Origin: Flavobacteriaceae bacterium | GTDB lineage: Bacteria > Bacteroidota > Bacteroidia > Flavobacteriales > Flavobacteriaceae | Direction of reading: 5' to 3' | Length of the DNA: 64,000 nucleotides | Assembly: GCA_030148025.1 (NCBI GenBank) | Contig: JASBUG010000030.1 | Coordinates: 147,046 to 211,045 of the forward strand | In this document: positions 27,201-33,217 of the stretch, one piece after another | Numbering within the stretch: the stretch's first letter is position 1 | How the letters are laid out: each line of letters opens with the position of its first letter | Position numbers and translations under genes: made by a program | Notes under the pieces: generated by a model | What the model was told of the DNA's origin: nothing | Seen by the model: the letters and a program-made list of their open reading frames with translations, nothing else | The model's database searches: none

Positions 27201-27609
27201 AACAAAACGAGTACCAATGTCAGAGCTTTTTTGGCCTGTATACGAAACCATTAAAGACCATAAGGAAAGAATACGTTCTAACAATTCAGATTTAGCAATC
27301 GAAAAGAAAGCGCACGATAATTTAAAAGTGGCTTTAAAAGTAATTGATGCTTCAGAAGAAGAAAATATAAACTTCATCAAAACTATCATTAAAGATATTA
27401 AGCATTACTACACAATGCCTAAATACACATTAAGGCGTTTAGCATTTGATGTGTTAAGTCCAAGTTCAGCTAAAGCTAAATGGAATCAATTTTATAAAGA
27501 GTTAGACTACATAAAGAATAGATATGGTGTAGGTTATCTCGACAAGGTTTTAGAGAAAGTAAAAGATAAGAAAGAAGAGGTAATTATCGCTATTGAGAAT
27601 AGAAATTAA
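24262..27609 (+). CDS. PLD-nuclease / SNF2-like helicase fusion
   Basis: 1115 residues. The N-terminal phospholipase-D-type nuclease domain has His134-x-Lys136 (HAKLYLF) and GSSNLTRNG (159-167) with a following EFNVEI. The helicase has Walker A GLGKS (288-292), DEAH (362-365), LTATPFNN, and a C-terminal half with TEYVDT, SDKLSEGFNLN and RVGRINRIGKK. This is the SF2/SNF2-like layout of DNA translocases in restriction and DISARM-like systems. I infer that the methyltransferase marks self DNA and this protein translocates on and cuts unmarked DNA. The single PLD motif implies a dimer. It lies 18 bp after the methyltransferase. Confidence 0.88.
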   Translation: MANNFIANKSPQKTLSGRLNNIIKFSTELRWLVGFFYFSGWKEVYQNLKNNPDIKIRLLVGLQVGNHLQSIFEHDVQELDLSSDEYFNDFMTSMGFAVNNEQQDTKEFYEQVHFFLDMIKQERLIIKKTREPNHAKLYLFEMNEEERSKHNFEGYLITGSSNLTRNGLHGQQEFNVEIKDYGYEEAVKYFEELWELAIPITDIDQRKQHLIDFIIHRSQAALVQPFDAYALVLKTYLDLQKQKKLKPQVEALLEKNGFKKFKYQTHAVNQALGIIEENNGVVIADVVGLGKSVIASLIARNLDTKGIILCPPGLIGDYSDKTGWWGYVRNFDLNGWHVYSRGQVENLAEDLDDSDIETVIIDEAHSFRNQDTAAYEALAQICRGKQVILLTATPFNNSPADIFALLKLFIVPGMSTITLENNLEGLFRSYTYRFNKLSDILKNYNSNSPDKRDKAEKLYTKLLDEELPVNPQIVRQESARLANKIKEVISPVVIRRNRLDLEKDHQYSTEIGELPKVAPPEELFYYLTKSQSEFYDRIVRDYFAEDGVFTGAIYQPSSYETIQDESGLDMEGNRTFQQQRNLFDFMRRLLVKRFESSFGAFQKTIERFIHVHEVVLQFIENTGGKYILDRGLMEKIYEYDEDEIMDVLFKFENDLLKKKTPKNTTVYKVKDFQKADEFIEDINKDLKLFKKIRQEIEEEQLVANDPKRETIYKKVTEILQKDKNRKVILFTEYVDTVLHLEDYFREKLGSKVIICDGKVSKALAKDLERNFNAQYDGSKHDNFQVLITSDKLSEGFNLNRAGAIINYDIPWNPTRVIQRVGRINRIGKKVFDQLFIFNFFPSETGADFVKSREIAQQKMFMIHNALGEDAQIFHPDEEPTASGLYTKMNDNPEDDEELNIITYVRNEYNKIEEEHPDVIERIEKLPNRVKTSKKFKDANVNVLRKKGLSLFAQQAETKENTSVESLTFENFLQFVECEHGTKRVPMSELFWPVYETIKDHKERIRSNNSDLAIEKKAHDNLKVALKVIDASEEENINFIKTIIKDIKHYYTMPKYTLRRLAFDVLSPSSAKAKWNQFYKELDYIKNRYGVGYLDKVLEKVKDKKEEVIIAIENRN

Positions 27610-27673
27610 AATTGTAAATAAGACTTATAAATAGTTAAACAAATTAAAAAAAATAAACCTACAGGTTGATTTA

Positions 27674-28222
27674 ATGAAAATAATTGATACATTTGCAGTA
27701 GTGGAAGAGAGCTTGTATTCGGTACAATATGATACAGAAGCTACACACGAATTTGCAAAATGTTTTGAATTATGGAACGATCCAGTCTACTTACGGGAGT
27801 TTTTCGAGCAACACCAAGAAGATTTAGACAATGTGTTTTGGAATGGCATCACAATTGATGAAGCTATTATTAAAACACGTGAAGACGCTAAATTATTTGA
27901 GCAAGAATTATTAGAAATTGCTGAACTTGGAAAAACCGAAAAACTTGAAACATTATCTACACTATTTGAACCACTCTCAACAGGAGTTATTGAAGATTAT
28001 GAAAAAGACAAAGCCAAAGGAATCATTAAACCCAGTTGGCTTCGCATCTATGCCATTAGAGTTGATGTCAACTTATTTGTAGTTTCAGGAGGTGCAATTA
28101 AATTAACACCAACTATGAACGAAACAGACCATTTAATTCTTGAATTGGATAAACTTGAAATAACAAAACAATTTTTACTCGACGAAGAGAATGACCAATT
28201 AGATTTTGTAGAGTCGTATTAA
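27674..28222 (+). CDS. Putative toxin of a toxin-antitoxin-chaperone module
   Basis: 182 residues, acidic, no membrane segment. The C-terminal part WLRIYAIRVDVNLFVVSGGA followed by IKLTPTM and an acidic ELDKLE resembles a RelE/HigB-like or Gp49-like toxin fold, with a Leu-rich helix after the strand pair. The rest is not recognised. It is first of three tightly linked genes, followed after 29 bp by an XRE antitoxin-like gene and then by a SecB-like gene. That order (toxin, antitoxin, chaperone) is the order of the M. tuberculosis HigB-HigA-SecB TAC locus. Toxic activity is inferred from context. Confidence 0.55.
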   Translation: MKIIDTFAVVEESLYSVQYDTEATHEFAKCFELWNDPVYLREFFEQHQEDLDNVFWNGITIDEAIIKTREDAKLFEQELLEIAELGKTEKLETLSTLFEPLSTGVIEDYEKDKAKGIIKPSWLRIYAIRVDVNLFVVSGGAIKLTPTMNETDHLILELDKLEITKQFLLDEENDQLDFVESY

Positions 28223-28251
28223 ACACACAAAACAGCACACACCACAACGTT

Positions 28252-28770
28252 ATGAGCATAAACAACATCAAAAATAAATTACTAAAGAACTCAAAAAAGG
28301 ATACTGCTTGGTTAGAAAAAGCCAAATGGAGAAAGGAAAATGAAGAGTGGCTTGATATTTCTTTCAAAATTGCAGTTAAAGTATTGTCTGCCTTAAAAGC
28401 AAATAAGGCTACAGATATATATCCTAAAAGCCAAAAGGAATTGGCAGAGGCTTTAGACTGCTCACCACAATACATAAGTAAACTATTAAAAGGTCAAGAA
28501 CGTTTAGGAATTGATACCATTACCAAAGTAGGTAAAATATTAGGTGTAAAGCTAATTGAAGTACCTCAAGAGGAAGTCAAGAAAGAAGAAATGCTTTCAA
28601 CCGAAGATAAGTTTACAGTTACTATTAAGACCAAAGAGTTAATGCGTTTCAAATATCATTTTGAAAAATTAATTCAAGAGGATAACGAGTTGTCTTTTGA
28701 TTATAGTGAAATGGTAGAAACATCAACTTATGTGCGTCGTGGAGATAATCATTTAAAGGTAGTGGCATAA
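28252..28770 (+). CDS. XRE-type HTH antitoxin-like protein with C-terminal extension
   Basis: 172 residues. A helical N-terminus precedes an HTH at about 62-105 (SQKELAEALDCSPQYISKLLKG). The last ~65 residues form an extension (KFTVTIKTKELMRFKYHFEK onward) that is not part of a normal antitoxin HTH. In TAC systems such an extension is the chaperone-addiction segment bound by the SecB-like partner. The stop overlaps the start of the SecB-like gene by one base, so they are translationally coupled. It is likely an autoregulator. Confidence 0.7.
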   Translation: MSINNIKNKLLKNSKKDTAWLEKAKWRKENEEWLDISFKIAVKVLSALKANKATDIYPKSQKELAEALDCSPQYISKLLKGQERLGIDTITKVGKILGVKLIEVPQEEVKKEEMLSTEDKFTVTIKTKELMRFKYHFEKLIQEDNELSFDYSEMVETSTYVRRGDNHLKVVA

Positions 28771-29210
28771 TGTCTGATAAAATAGGATTTTCATTAAAGA
28801 AAATAACAACAGAGCAATTTGCAATAATTGAATCTGCTTTTAAAGAAGGGGAAGATGTACAATTTAGCGTAAACGCTAAATATGGCATTAATGAAAAAGA
28901 CAAAATGGTAGCGGTTTTTGTATCACCAGCATTTTATCAAGATAAAAAAGCATTTTTAGTATTGGAAATAGCGTGTCATTTCAAAATTGTAGATGATGCT
29001 TGGGAAAGTTTTAAAAATAAAGACAAAACCAAATTGACTATTCCTGTTGGTTTTATTCGTCATTTAATTATGTTAACCATTGGTACGGCAAGAGGTGTTT
29101 TACATAGCAGAACGGAAAATACGCCTTTTAATGACTTCTTAATGCCTACAATCAATGTTACCGAAATAGTGAAATCTGGAGTAGCATTCGATTTAAAGTC
29201 TAAAGCTTAA
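28770..29210 (+). CDS. SecB-like chaperone of a putative TAC module
   Basis: 146 residues, cytoplasmic. The pattern is that of SecB: alternating beta strands (VQFSVNAKYGI, MVAVFVSPAFYQ, KAFLVLEIACHFKI) and then a helical segment FIRHLIMLTIGTARGVLHS leading to PTINVTEIV. In SecB the corresponding segments read R-E-x-I with an RGxFP turn and a PINF motif. SecB-like proteins in TAC loci bind the antitoxin extension and protect it. It overlaps the antitoxin-like gene by one base. A housekeeping export role is unlikely given its position in a mobile element. Confidence 0.6.
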   Translation: MSDKIGFSLKKITTEQFAIIESAFKEGEDVQFSVNAKYGINEKDKMVAVFVSPAFYQDKKAFLVLEIACHFKIVDDAWESFKNKDKTKLTIPVGFIRHLIMLTIGTARGVLHSRTENTPFNDFLMPTINVTEIVKSGVAFDLKSKA

Positions 29211-29297
29211 AGCGATTATGCACTTATAATTCGGCATTATTTTTGCATAAATACATATTAAACAAGGTATTACAGTACAAGATTACTGTTAATAAAA

Positions 29298-29317
29298 AGT
29301 AAACAATTTTGTTTACT
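29298..29317. promoter_or_regulatory. 20-bp palindromic operator upstream of the AbiE-like pair
   Basis: AGTAAACAATTTTGTTTACT is a perfect 9-2-9 palindrome. It overlaps the -33 element of the promoter at 29308-29339 and is a good candidate for autoregulation by the HTH protein encoded from 29357. Confidence 0.75.
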
Positions 29318-29339
29318 AATCTATTTATACATACATTTG
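29308..29339 (+). promoter_or_regulatory. Promoter of the AbiE-like pair
   Basis: TTTG at 29308-29311, a 20-bp spacer and TACATTTG at 29332-29339 match the Bacteroidota consensus exactly, 17 bp before the start at 29357. Confidence 0.75.
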
Positions 29340-29356
29340 TATAACACAAAAAACTT

Positions 29357-29866
29357 ATGTTACCTAAAATAGCTAAAATAAAAGGCATACACCCAGGGCT
29401 AATATTACACCGCGAAATAAAGCGTAATAATATTAAAAGCTCTCAATTAGCTATGGCTATAGGTGAGCATAAACAAACCATTAGTGCTATTATAAATCAA
29501 AAGAGAGGTATTAATCCAGAGCTATCAATTAAGTTGGCAGATTACTTTCATACAGAAGAAGATTATTTTATGATGCTACAAGCAGGGTATGAAGTAAAAA
29601 GTAAATTAACTGAAAATAGTAAAAGAACACCAAATCTAAACAATATTAGAAAAGTCCTATTTTGGGATACATCATTTGATAAAATAGATTGGAACAAAAA
29701 TAAACGTGCCATTATTAAAAGAGTTTTAGAACGTGGTAATGATAAAGAAATCAACGAAATCATAAAATTCTACGGTAAAAGAACAGTTTCAAGAATAGCA
29801 AAGTCTATTAAACAATCCCGTTTATCTACATTTCAAAAAAATGCAGAAGACTTTCAACTTATTTAA
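29357..29866 (+). CDS. HTH antitoxin of an AbiE-like toxin-antitoxin system
   Basis: 169 residues. The N-terminal ~80 residues are a HigA-like HTH (HPGLILHREI, SQLAMAIGEHKQTISAIINQ, ELSIKLADYF). The C-terminal domain has VLFWDTSFDKIDW and a helical tail with FYGKRTVSRIA; this second domain resembles short proteins that precede nucleotidyltransferase toxins (DUF6922-like). The nucleotidyltransferase gene starts 7 bp downstream. It has its own promoter and a palindrome, consistent with negative autoregulation as known for AbiEi-type antitoxins. Confidence 0.75.
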   Translation: MLPKIAKIKGIHPGLILHREIKRNNIKSSQLAMAIGEHKQTISAIINQKRGINPELSIKLADYFHTEEDYFMMLQAGYEVKSKLTENSKRTPNLNNIRKVLFWDTSFDKIDWNKNKRAIIKRVLERGNDKEINEIIKFYGKRTVSRIAKSIKQSRLSTFQKNAEDFQLI

Positions 29867-29873
29867 GTTTTAA

Positions 29874-30533
29874 ATGCCTTTATACCTTAATACCGTTTCC
29901 GATTTACTTTGGGAATCTTTAAATACCCTAATGACTATTGAAGAATTTAATAGTTTTAGATTAGTTGGTGGTACATCATTAAGTTTACAACAAGGACATA
30001 GAGAGTCTGTTGATATTGATTTATTCACAGATGAAGAATATGGCAGTATCGACTTTAATCGTTTAGAAGAAATTTTAAATGATGTATTTCCTTATGTAGT
30101 AACATCTTCTGTAGGTGAAGTTGTTTTTGGTAGGTCTTATTTTGTTGGTGAAGATGAAGATAATGCACTTAAATTGGACATATATTATACAGATCCTTTT
30201 GTTTTTCCATTATTAGAAGAAGGCAATATACGTTTAGCAGCTAATGAAGAAATTGCAGCAATGAAGTTTGAGGTTATTGCTAATGGTGGTCGGAAAAAAG
30301 ATTTTTGGGACATACACGAGCTTTTAGATGTGTTTACTTTAGAGCAAATGTTAAACTTCTATGAACAACGAAATCCTTATGGTGCTACAAGAGAAGAGCT
30401 TTTAGTACAATGTATAGACTTTTCTTTAGCTGAAGATGATTTAACACCAAATTGTTATAAAGACAAAGTTTGGGAACTTATCAAATTAGATATAGAGGAA
30501 CAAGTACAAAATTTAACTGAAGACGAAGATTAG
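29874..30533 (+). CDS. Nucleotidyltransferase toxin, AbiEii/AbiGii family
   Basis: 219 residues. LVGGTSLSLQQGHRESVDID at about 30-49 is the hallmark nucleotidyltransferase motif of AbiEii/AbiGii proteins: GG-T-x-L followed by HR-S-x-D-x-D, with the two aspartates binding metal. A later KFEVIANGGRKKDFWDIHEL segment fits the family's lysine-arginine and D-x-x-D region. Such toxins transfer nucleotides to target RNA or protein and cause abortive infection or growth arrest. It sits directly after its HTH partner and is the last protein gene before the GC-rich non-coding region. Confidence 0.85.
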   Translation: MPLYLNTVSDLLWESLNTLMTIEEFNSFRLVGGTSLSLQQGHRESVDIDLFTDEEYGSIDFNRLEEILNDVFPYVVTSSVGEVVFGRSYFVGEDEDNALKLDIYYTDPFVFPLLEEGNIRLAANEEIAAMKFEVIANGGRKKDFWDIHELLDVFTLEQMLNFYEQRNPYGATREELLVQCIDFSLAEDDLTPNCYKDKVWELIKLDIEEQVQNLTEDED

Positions 30534-31272
30534 GCTAATAATTGCCCCACTACAAGCACTTGCGCTTCCGTTTGTTACGTTGCTCTTCACGCACGCAATC
30601 ACAAGAGCTTCCGTTCCCCACAGTACAAGTTGCAATATTTTCCACACCTTGCTATCGCAAGACGCTACAAAATTCCAACCTGTACTTTTGCCTTTGCGCT
30701 CAATTCCGTAAGAGCAGGTAAAGCGGTGTTCGTCAGCTGTTCCATTTTGTTCCATAAAGCATAATCACAAATACTCTCGTTGGTCGTATTGGTGCTTACC
30801 ATATATAGCGCTACTGCGGTGACACATCCTCGTTAGCACTATATATTTGCTTTATTTCACACACTACACAGCTTCCTCACCCGTAGCTACTCTTGCACCC
30901 CAAACCCCAATAAGGTGTTCGCTTGTAGCTCACAAAACATTAATTGGGGTACAACCGCTACTTAATAATTTGGCTCGCCTGCTGTTCGCTTCGGGCTAAT
31001 CGGGTTGTCACTGTTTTTGAGTAGCACATTTCATAATTCAATTAACAATTGAAATAATAAGTCAAGTTAAAAAACAACATCCGAATCAAAAACACCGCCA
31101 ACCCTGCGTGTACCACGTAGTTATGGCAGCTTTACGCTAAAGCTTCAAGCTATCCACCATAACACCCTTGCTCAACTCGCTGGCGGCTCGCTTTATAGTT
31201 ACAGCAATCCATTCTCGCTGCGCTTCATTCCTTGCTGTACTATAGCTGCGCTTGTTTACCTGCTTAAAAAAA
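30534..31272. other. GC-rich, hairpin-rich non-coding region (possible replication or transfer origin)
   Basis: No credible gene is seen in about 740 bp. Three 60-base rows I counted have 52, 43 and 48% G+C, well above the flanking genes. Inverted repeats: CTTGC/GCAAG at 30648-30661; a 12-bp arm pair with one mismatch at 30801-30812 and 30835-30846; ACCCCAAT/ATTGGGGT at 30904-30911 and 30943-30950; TTCAATT/AATTGAA at 31037-31053; AGCTTTA/TAAAGCT at 31128-31144. With a rolling-circle initiator candidate in the same element, this is the best candidate for its origin. A structured RNA is the alternative. Confidence 0.5.
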
Positions 31273-31872
31273 TTACCAAACATCTAATTTTTTACGCATT
31301 TCATAATCTGACAATTCTATTTCCTCTTTAAAAGAAAATTCTCGTTTAGCTATTGCTTCCGCTTTTCTAATTTGCCAATACTCATTAAATAATCCACTTT
31401 GAAGAGTTAGTGTAATGATTTGTTTATCAGTTTCAAACCGATGGGATATAGACTCAACATAATACAGTTCAGTACTTAATATGCCCTCAACAAATGGTAA
31501 TGTAATATTCTCACCAACTTTTGGAATGTATTTGATATTCTTGAATGTGAAAAAAGCTGAATCACGCCAATTTTTGATATAACATTCAACAATAACATTA
31601 TTAAACTCTAAAAAGGGTTCCGTATCATACTCAAAGAGATTTTCATATAGTTTCTTAATTCGTTTTCTAATATGATAATCTTTAATACCTGTGGCTTCTT
31701 TTATGCTTCTAACGGTAGGTAAAGGTGTTTCATCATCATAATAAAAATCTTTACTCATTAGATAGTTCAGTATATCCCGATAATCCTCATTGTCGTTATA
31801 CTTTTTATATAATTGCTCTTTGATAGAAAGTATTGATAACATTACTTTTCTAAAGGGAATTTTAATTTCCAT
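31273..31872 (-). CDS. Hypothetical protein, possible winged-helix N-terminal half
   Basis: 199 residues, the only leftward gene in the element. The segment LPTVRSIKEATGIKDYHIRKRIKKLYENLF looks like a winged-helix DNA-binding unit; the C-terminal half is beta-rich and ends in a charged helical tail. No signal peptide or membrane segment. It lies between the GC-rich region and a hairpin-rich stretch, transcribed toward the former, so it may act on one of them. I do not recognise the family. Confidence 0.65.
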   Translation of the reverse strand: MEIKIPFRKVMLSILSIKEQLYKKYNDNEDYRDILNYLMSKDFYYDDETPLPTVRSIKEATGIKDYHIRKRIKKLYENLFEYDTEPFLEFNNVIVECYIKNWRDSAFFTFKNIKYIPKVGENITLPFVEGILSTELYYVESISHRFETDKQIITLTLQSGLFNEYWQIRKAEAIAKREFSFKEEIELSDYEMRKKLDVW

Positions 31873-32281
31873 AATACTTAAATTTTATTGATTGTCATTA
31901 AAATAAAAAAAAAGACCACAAATTTAGCAGGCTTCCATAAGCCAACGCTTTATGCCGAAAAGGTCAAGCCCTTCGGGTTTTGAAAAAAATATTGCACCTA
32001 TCTCGGTGCATTTTTCAAAAACCTTTTCTTGCAGCAATATTTTTCACTAAAAACCTTGTCGTCATAGCCACTACCTGCAAGTTATTTGTTTTCTTTTTTT
32101 CGTTTTCTTTTTTTAAAATAATAAAGGTTTGGGGTTCGTTTCATTTTGCGACAATAGAGGCTAAACGATGTTGAAAAGTTCTATAAGGCATCAATTTTGC
32201 GTATACTTGATGAAAGGGTAATTAACTCGAATCAAGTCCGTACCAAGTCCGAATGAACGTTAATTTAAATTTATAAATGTT
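31873..32281. other. Non-coding region with competing hairpins upstream of the DUF6266 gene
   Basis: About 410 bp between divergent genes. TGCACC/GGTGCA (31993-31998 and 32005-32010) forms one hairpin, extended by imperfect pairing of TTTTGAAAAA with TTTTTCAAAA. An 11-bp arm AAAAATATTGC at 31985-31995 can instead pair with GCAATATTTTT at 32034-32044, so the two folds exclude each other. Two AAGTCCG copies lie near 32240. A 64-codon frame at 31980-32174 has poor composition and is not called. Confidence 0.5.
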
Positions 32282-32923
32282 ATGGGTGTTATTTCACAAG
32301 GAATCCTTGGCGGTGTATCAGGGAAAGTAGGAAACGTAGTTGGTGCTTCTTGGAAAGGTATTGACTACTTAAGAATTAAGCCTTCTAACGTGGCTAATCC
32401 GCGTACGGAAGGACAAGTAAGTCAAAGAACAAAATTTGCGCTTACGTTAAGTTATTTACAGCCTAATTTAGGCTTTATTAAAGTGGGTTACAAAGGCTAT
32501 GCAGTACAAAAAACAGAGTTTAATGCTGCGATGTCTTATGTGCTAAACAATGCAGTAGGAGGTACTGCACCAAACTTTACTATTGACTATTCTTTAGCTC
32601 TTTTAAGTAGAGGAAACTTATCTAGTGTATTAAACCCTGCAACAGATTTAACCACAGCAGGACAAGTAACATTTACTTGGGATGATAACTCGGCAGAAGG
32701 TAATGCAAATGCTACTGATAAAGCTATGGTGTTGGTTTATAATCCTGGTAAAAAAGAGTCAATGTATATTCTTGATGGAGCAGATAGAACAGCAGGTTCT
32801 CAAACAATTACTATTCCATCAACTTATGCAGGAGACACAGTAGAGCTTTTTATGGCATTTGTTTCAGCAGATGGTAGTCAAGTATCAAACAGTATCTATT
32901 TAGGCTCTGGTACGGCAGCTTAA
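32282..32923 (+). CDS. DUF6266 family protein
   Basis: 213 residues. The start MGVISQGILGGVSGKVGNVV with the following SWKGIDYLR and NPRTEGQVSQR is the signature of DUF6266 proteins, which are often multi-copy in Bacteroidota genomes and have no known function. The second half (about 110-205) is a beta-sandwich-like domain. There is no classical signal peptide. It sits at the far end of the mobile element and is followed by a strong terminator, so it is a stand-alone cargo gene. A structural or secreted-complex role is possible but not shown. Confidence 0.8.
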   Translation: MGVISQGILGGVSGKVGNVVGASWKGIDYLRIKPSNVANPRTEGQVSQRTKFALTLSYLQPNLGFIKVGYKGYAVQKTEFNAAMSYVLNNAVGGTAPNFTIDYSLALLSRGNLSSVLNPATDLTTAGQVTFTWDDNSAEGNANATDKAMVLVYNPGKKESMYILDGADRTAGSQTITIPSTYAGDTVELFMAFVSADGSQVSNSIYLGSGTAA

Positions 32924-32943
32924 ACGCTTCTGAATAGATATTT

Positions 32944-32973
32944 AAAACCGTTTCCATTGGAAGCGGTTTTTTT
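32944..32973 (+). terminator. Rho-independent terminator after the DUF6266 gene
   Basis: A 12-bp stem (AAAACCGTTTCC / GGAAGCGGTTTT, one G-T pair) with a 3-nt loop is followed by a T-run. Confidence 0.88.
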
Positions 32974-33058
32974 GTTTAAAATAGTTATTTTAGCACTATA
33001 CAAATAGATCATCCGATTGTTAATATTTGTTCTGTAAATACCCTTATTTATACTGAAA

Positions 33059-33078
33059 TGTTGCCTATTTGTTGCCCA
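33059..33078. repeat. Right copy of the 20-bp terminal arm-type repeat
   Basis: TGTTGCCTATTTGTTGCCCA matches 16462-16481 with one mismatch, in the same orientation, 36 bp inside attR. It contains two TGTTGCC units 11 bp apart. Confidence 0.7.
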
Positions 33079-33113
33079 ATCTTTTGTAAACACTATAAAC
33101 AAAGAGTTTTTAC

Positions 33114-33132
33114 TTTTTGTATCGGGAAGTAA
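33114..33132. repeat. attR core: second 19-bp direct repeat
   Basis: TTTTTGTATCGGGAAGTAA repeats the end of mnmE (16346-16364). No mnmE coding sequence precedes it here; the sequence after 33132 is the original downstream chromosome. Confidence 0.92.
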
Positions 33133-33217
33133 CTGTATCCTTTTATAAATAATTATAAACTGAAATTAATTAAGCTATATTTACATACCATTTTTATCTA
33201 AATGATTATACCTATAG

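Larger units (their letters stand above)
16346..33132. mobile_element. Integrative element (~16.8 kb) inserted at mnmE, carrying defence genes
   Basis: The borders are the 19-bp direct repeats. Inside are a tyrosine recombinase, three excisionase-like HTH proteins, a putative rolling-circle initiator, a methyltransferase plus PLD-helicase pair, a TAC-like trio, an AbiE-like pair, a GC-rich non-coding region and a DUF6266 gene. A 20-bp repeat with one mismatch (16462-16481 and 33059-33078) occurs just inside both ends. No relaxase, coupling protein or T4SS gene was seen, so it is a genomic island or mobilisable/satellite-type element and not a complete ICE. The 3' end of trmE/thdF is the known target of Salmonella genomic island 1. 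Confidence 0.9.

Noticed and set aside
21070..27609. Naming the methyltransferase/helicase pair DISARM, BREX or type ISP
   Set aside because: The required partner genes (DUF1998 protein, PglZ, BrxC, Mrr-type nuclease fusion) are absent; only domain-level similarity can be claimed.
30513..30755. An 80-codon leftward frame in the GC-rich block
   Set aside because: It overlaps the end of the nucleotidyltransferase gene, has no family resemblance and lies in a hairpin-rich non-coding region.
31980..32174. A 64-codon rightward frame
   Set aside because: It is rich in Phe and Lys from A/T runs, overlaps the hairpins and has no recognisable features.
16346..33132. The element as a complete integrative conjugative element
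   Set aside because: No relaxase, coupling ATPase or Tra/VirB-like gene is present in its 16.8 kb.
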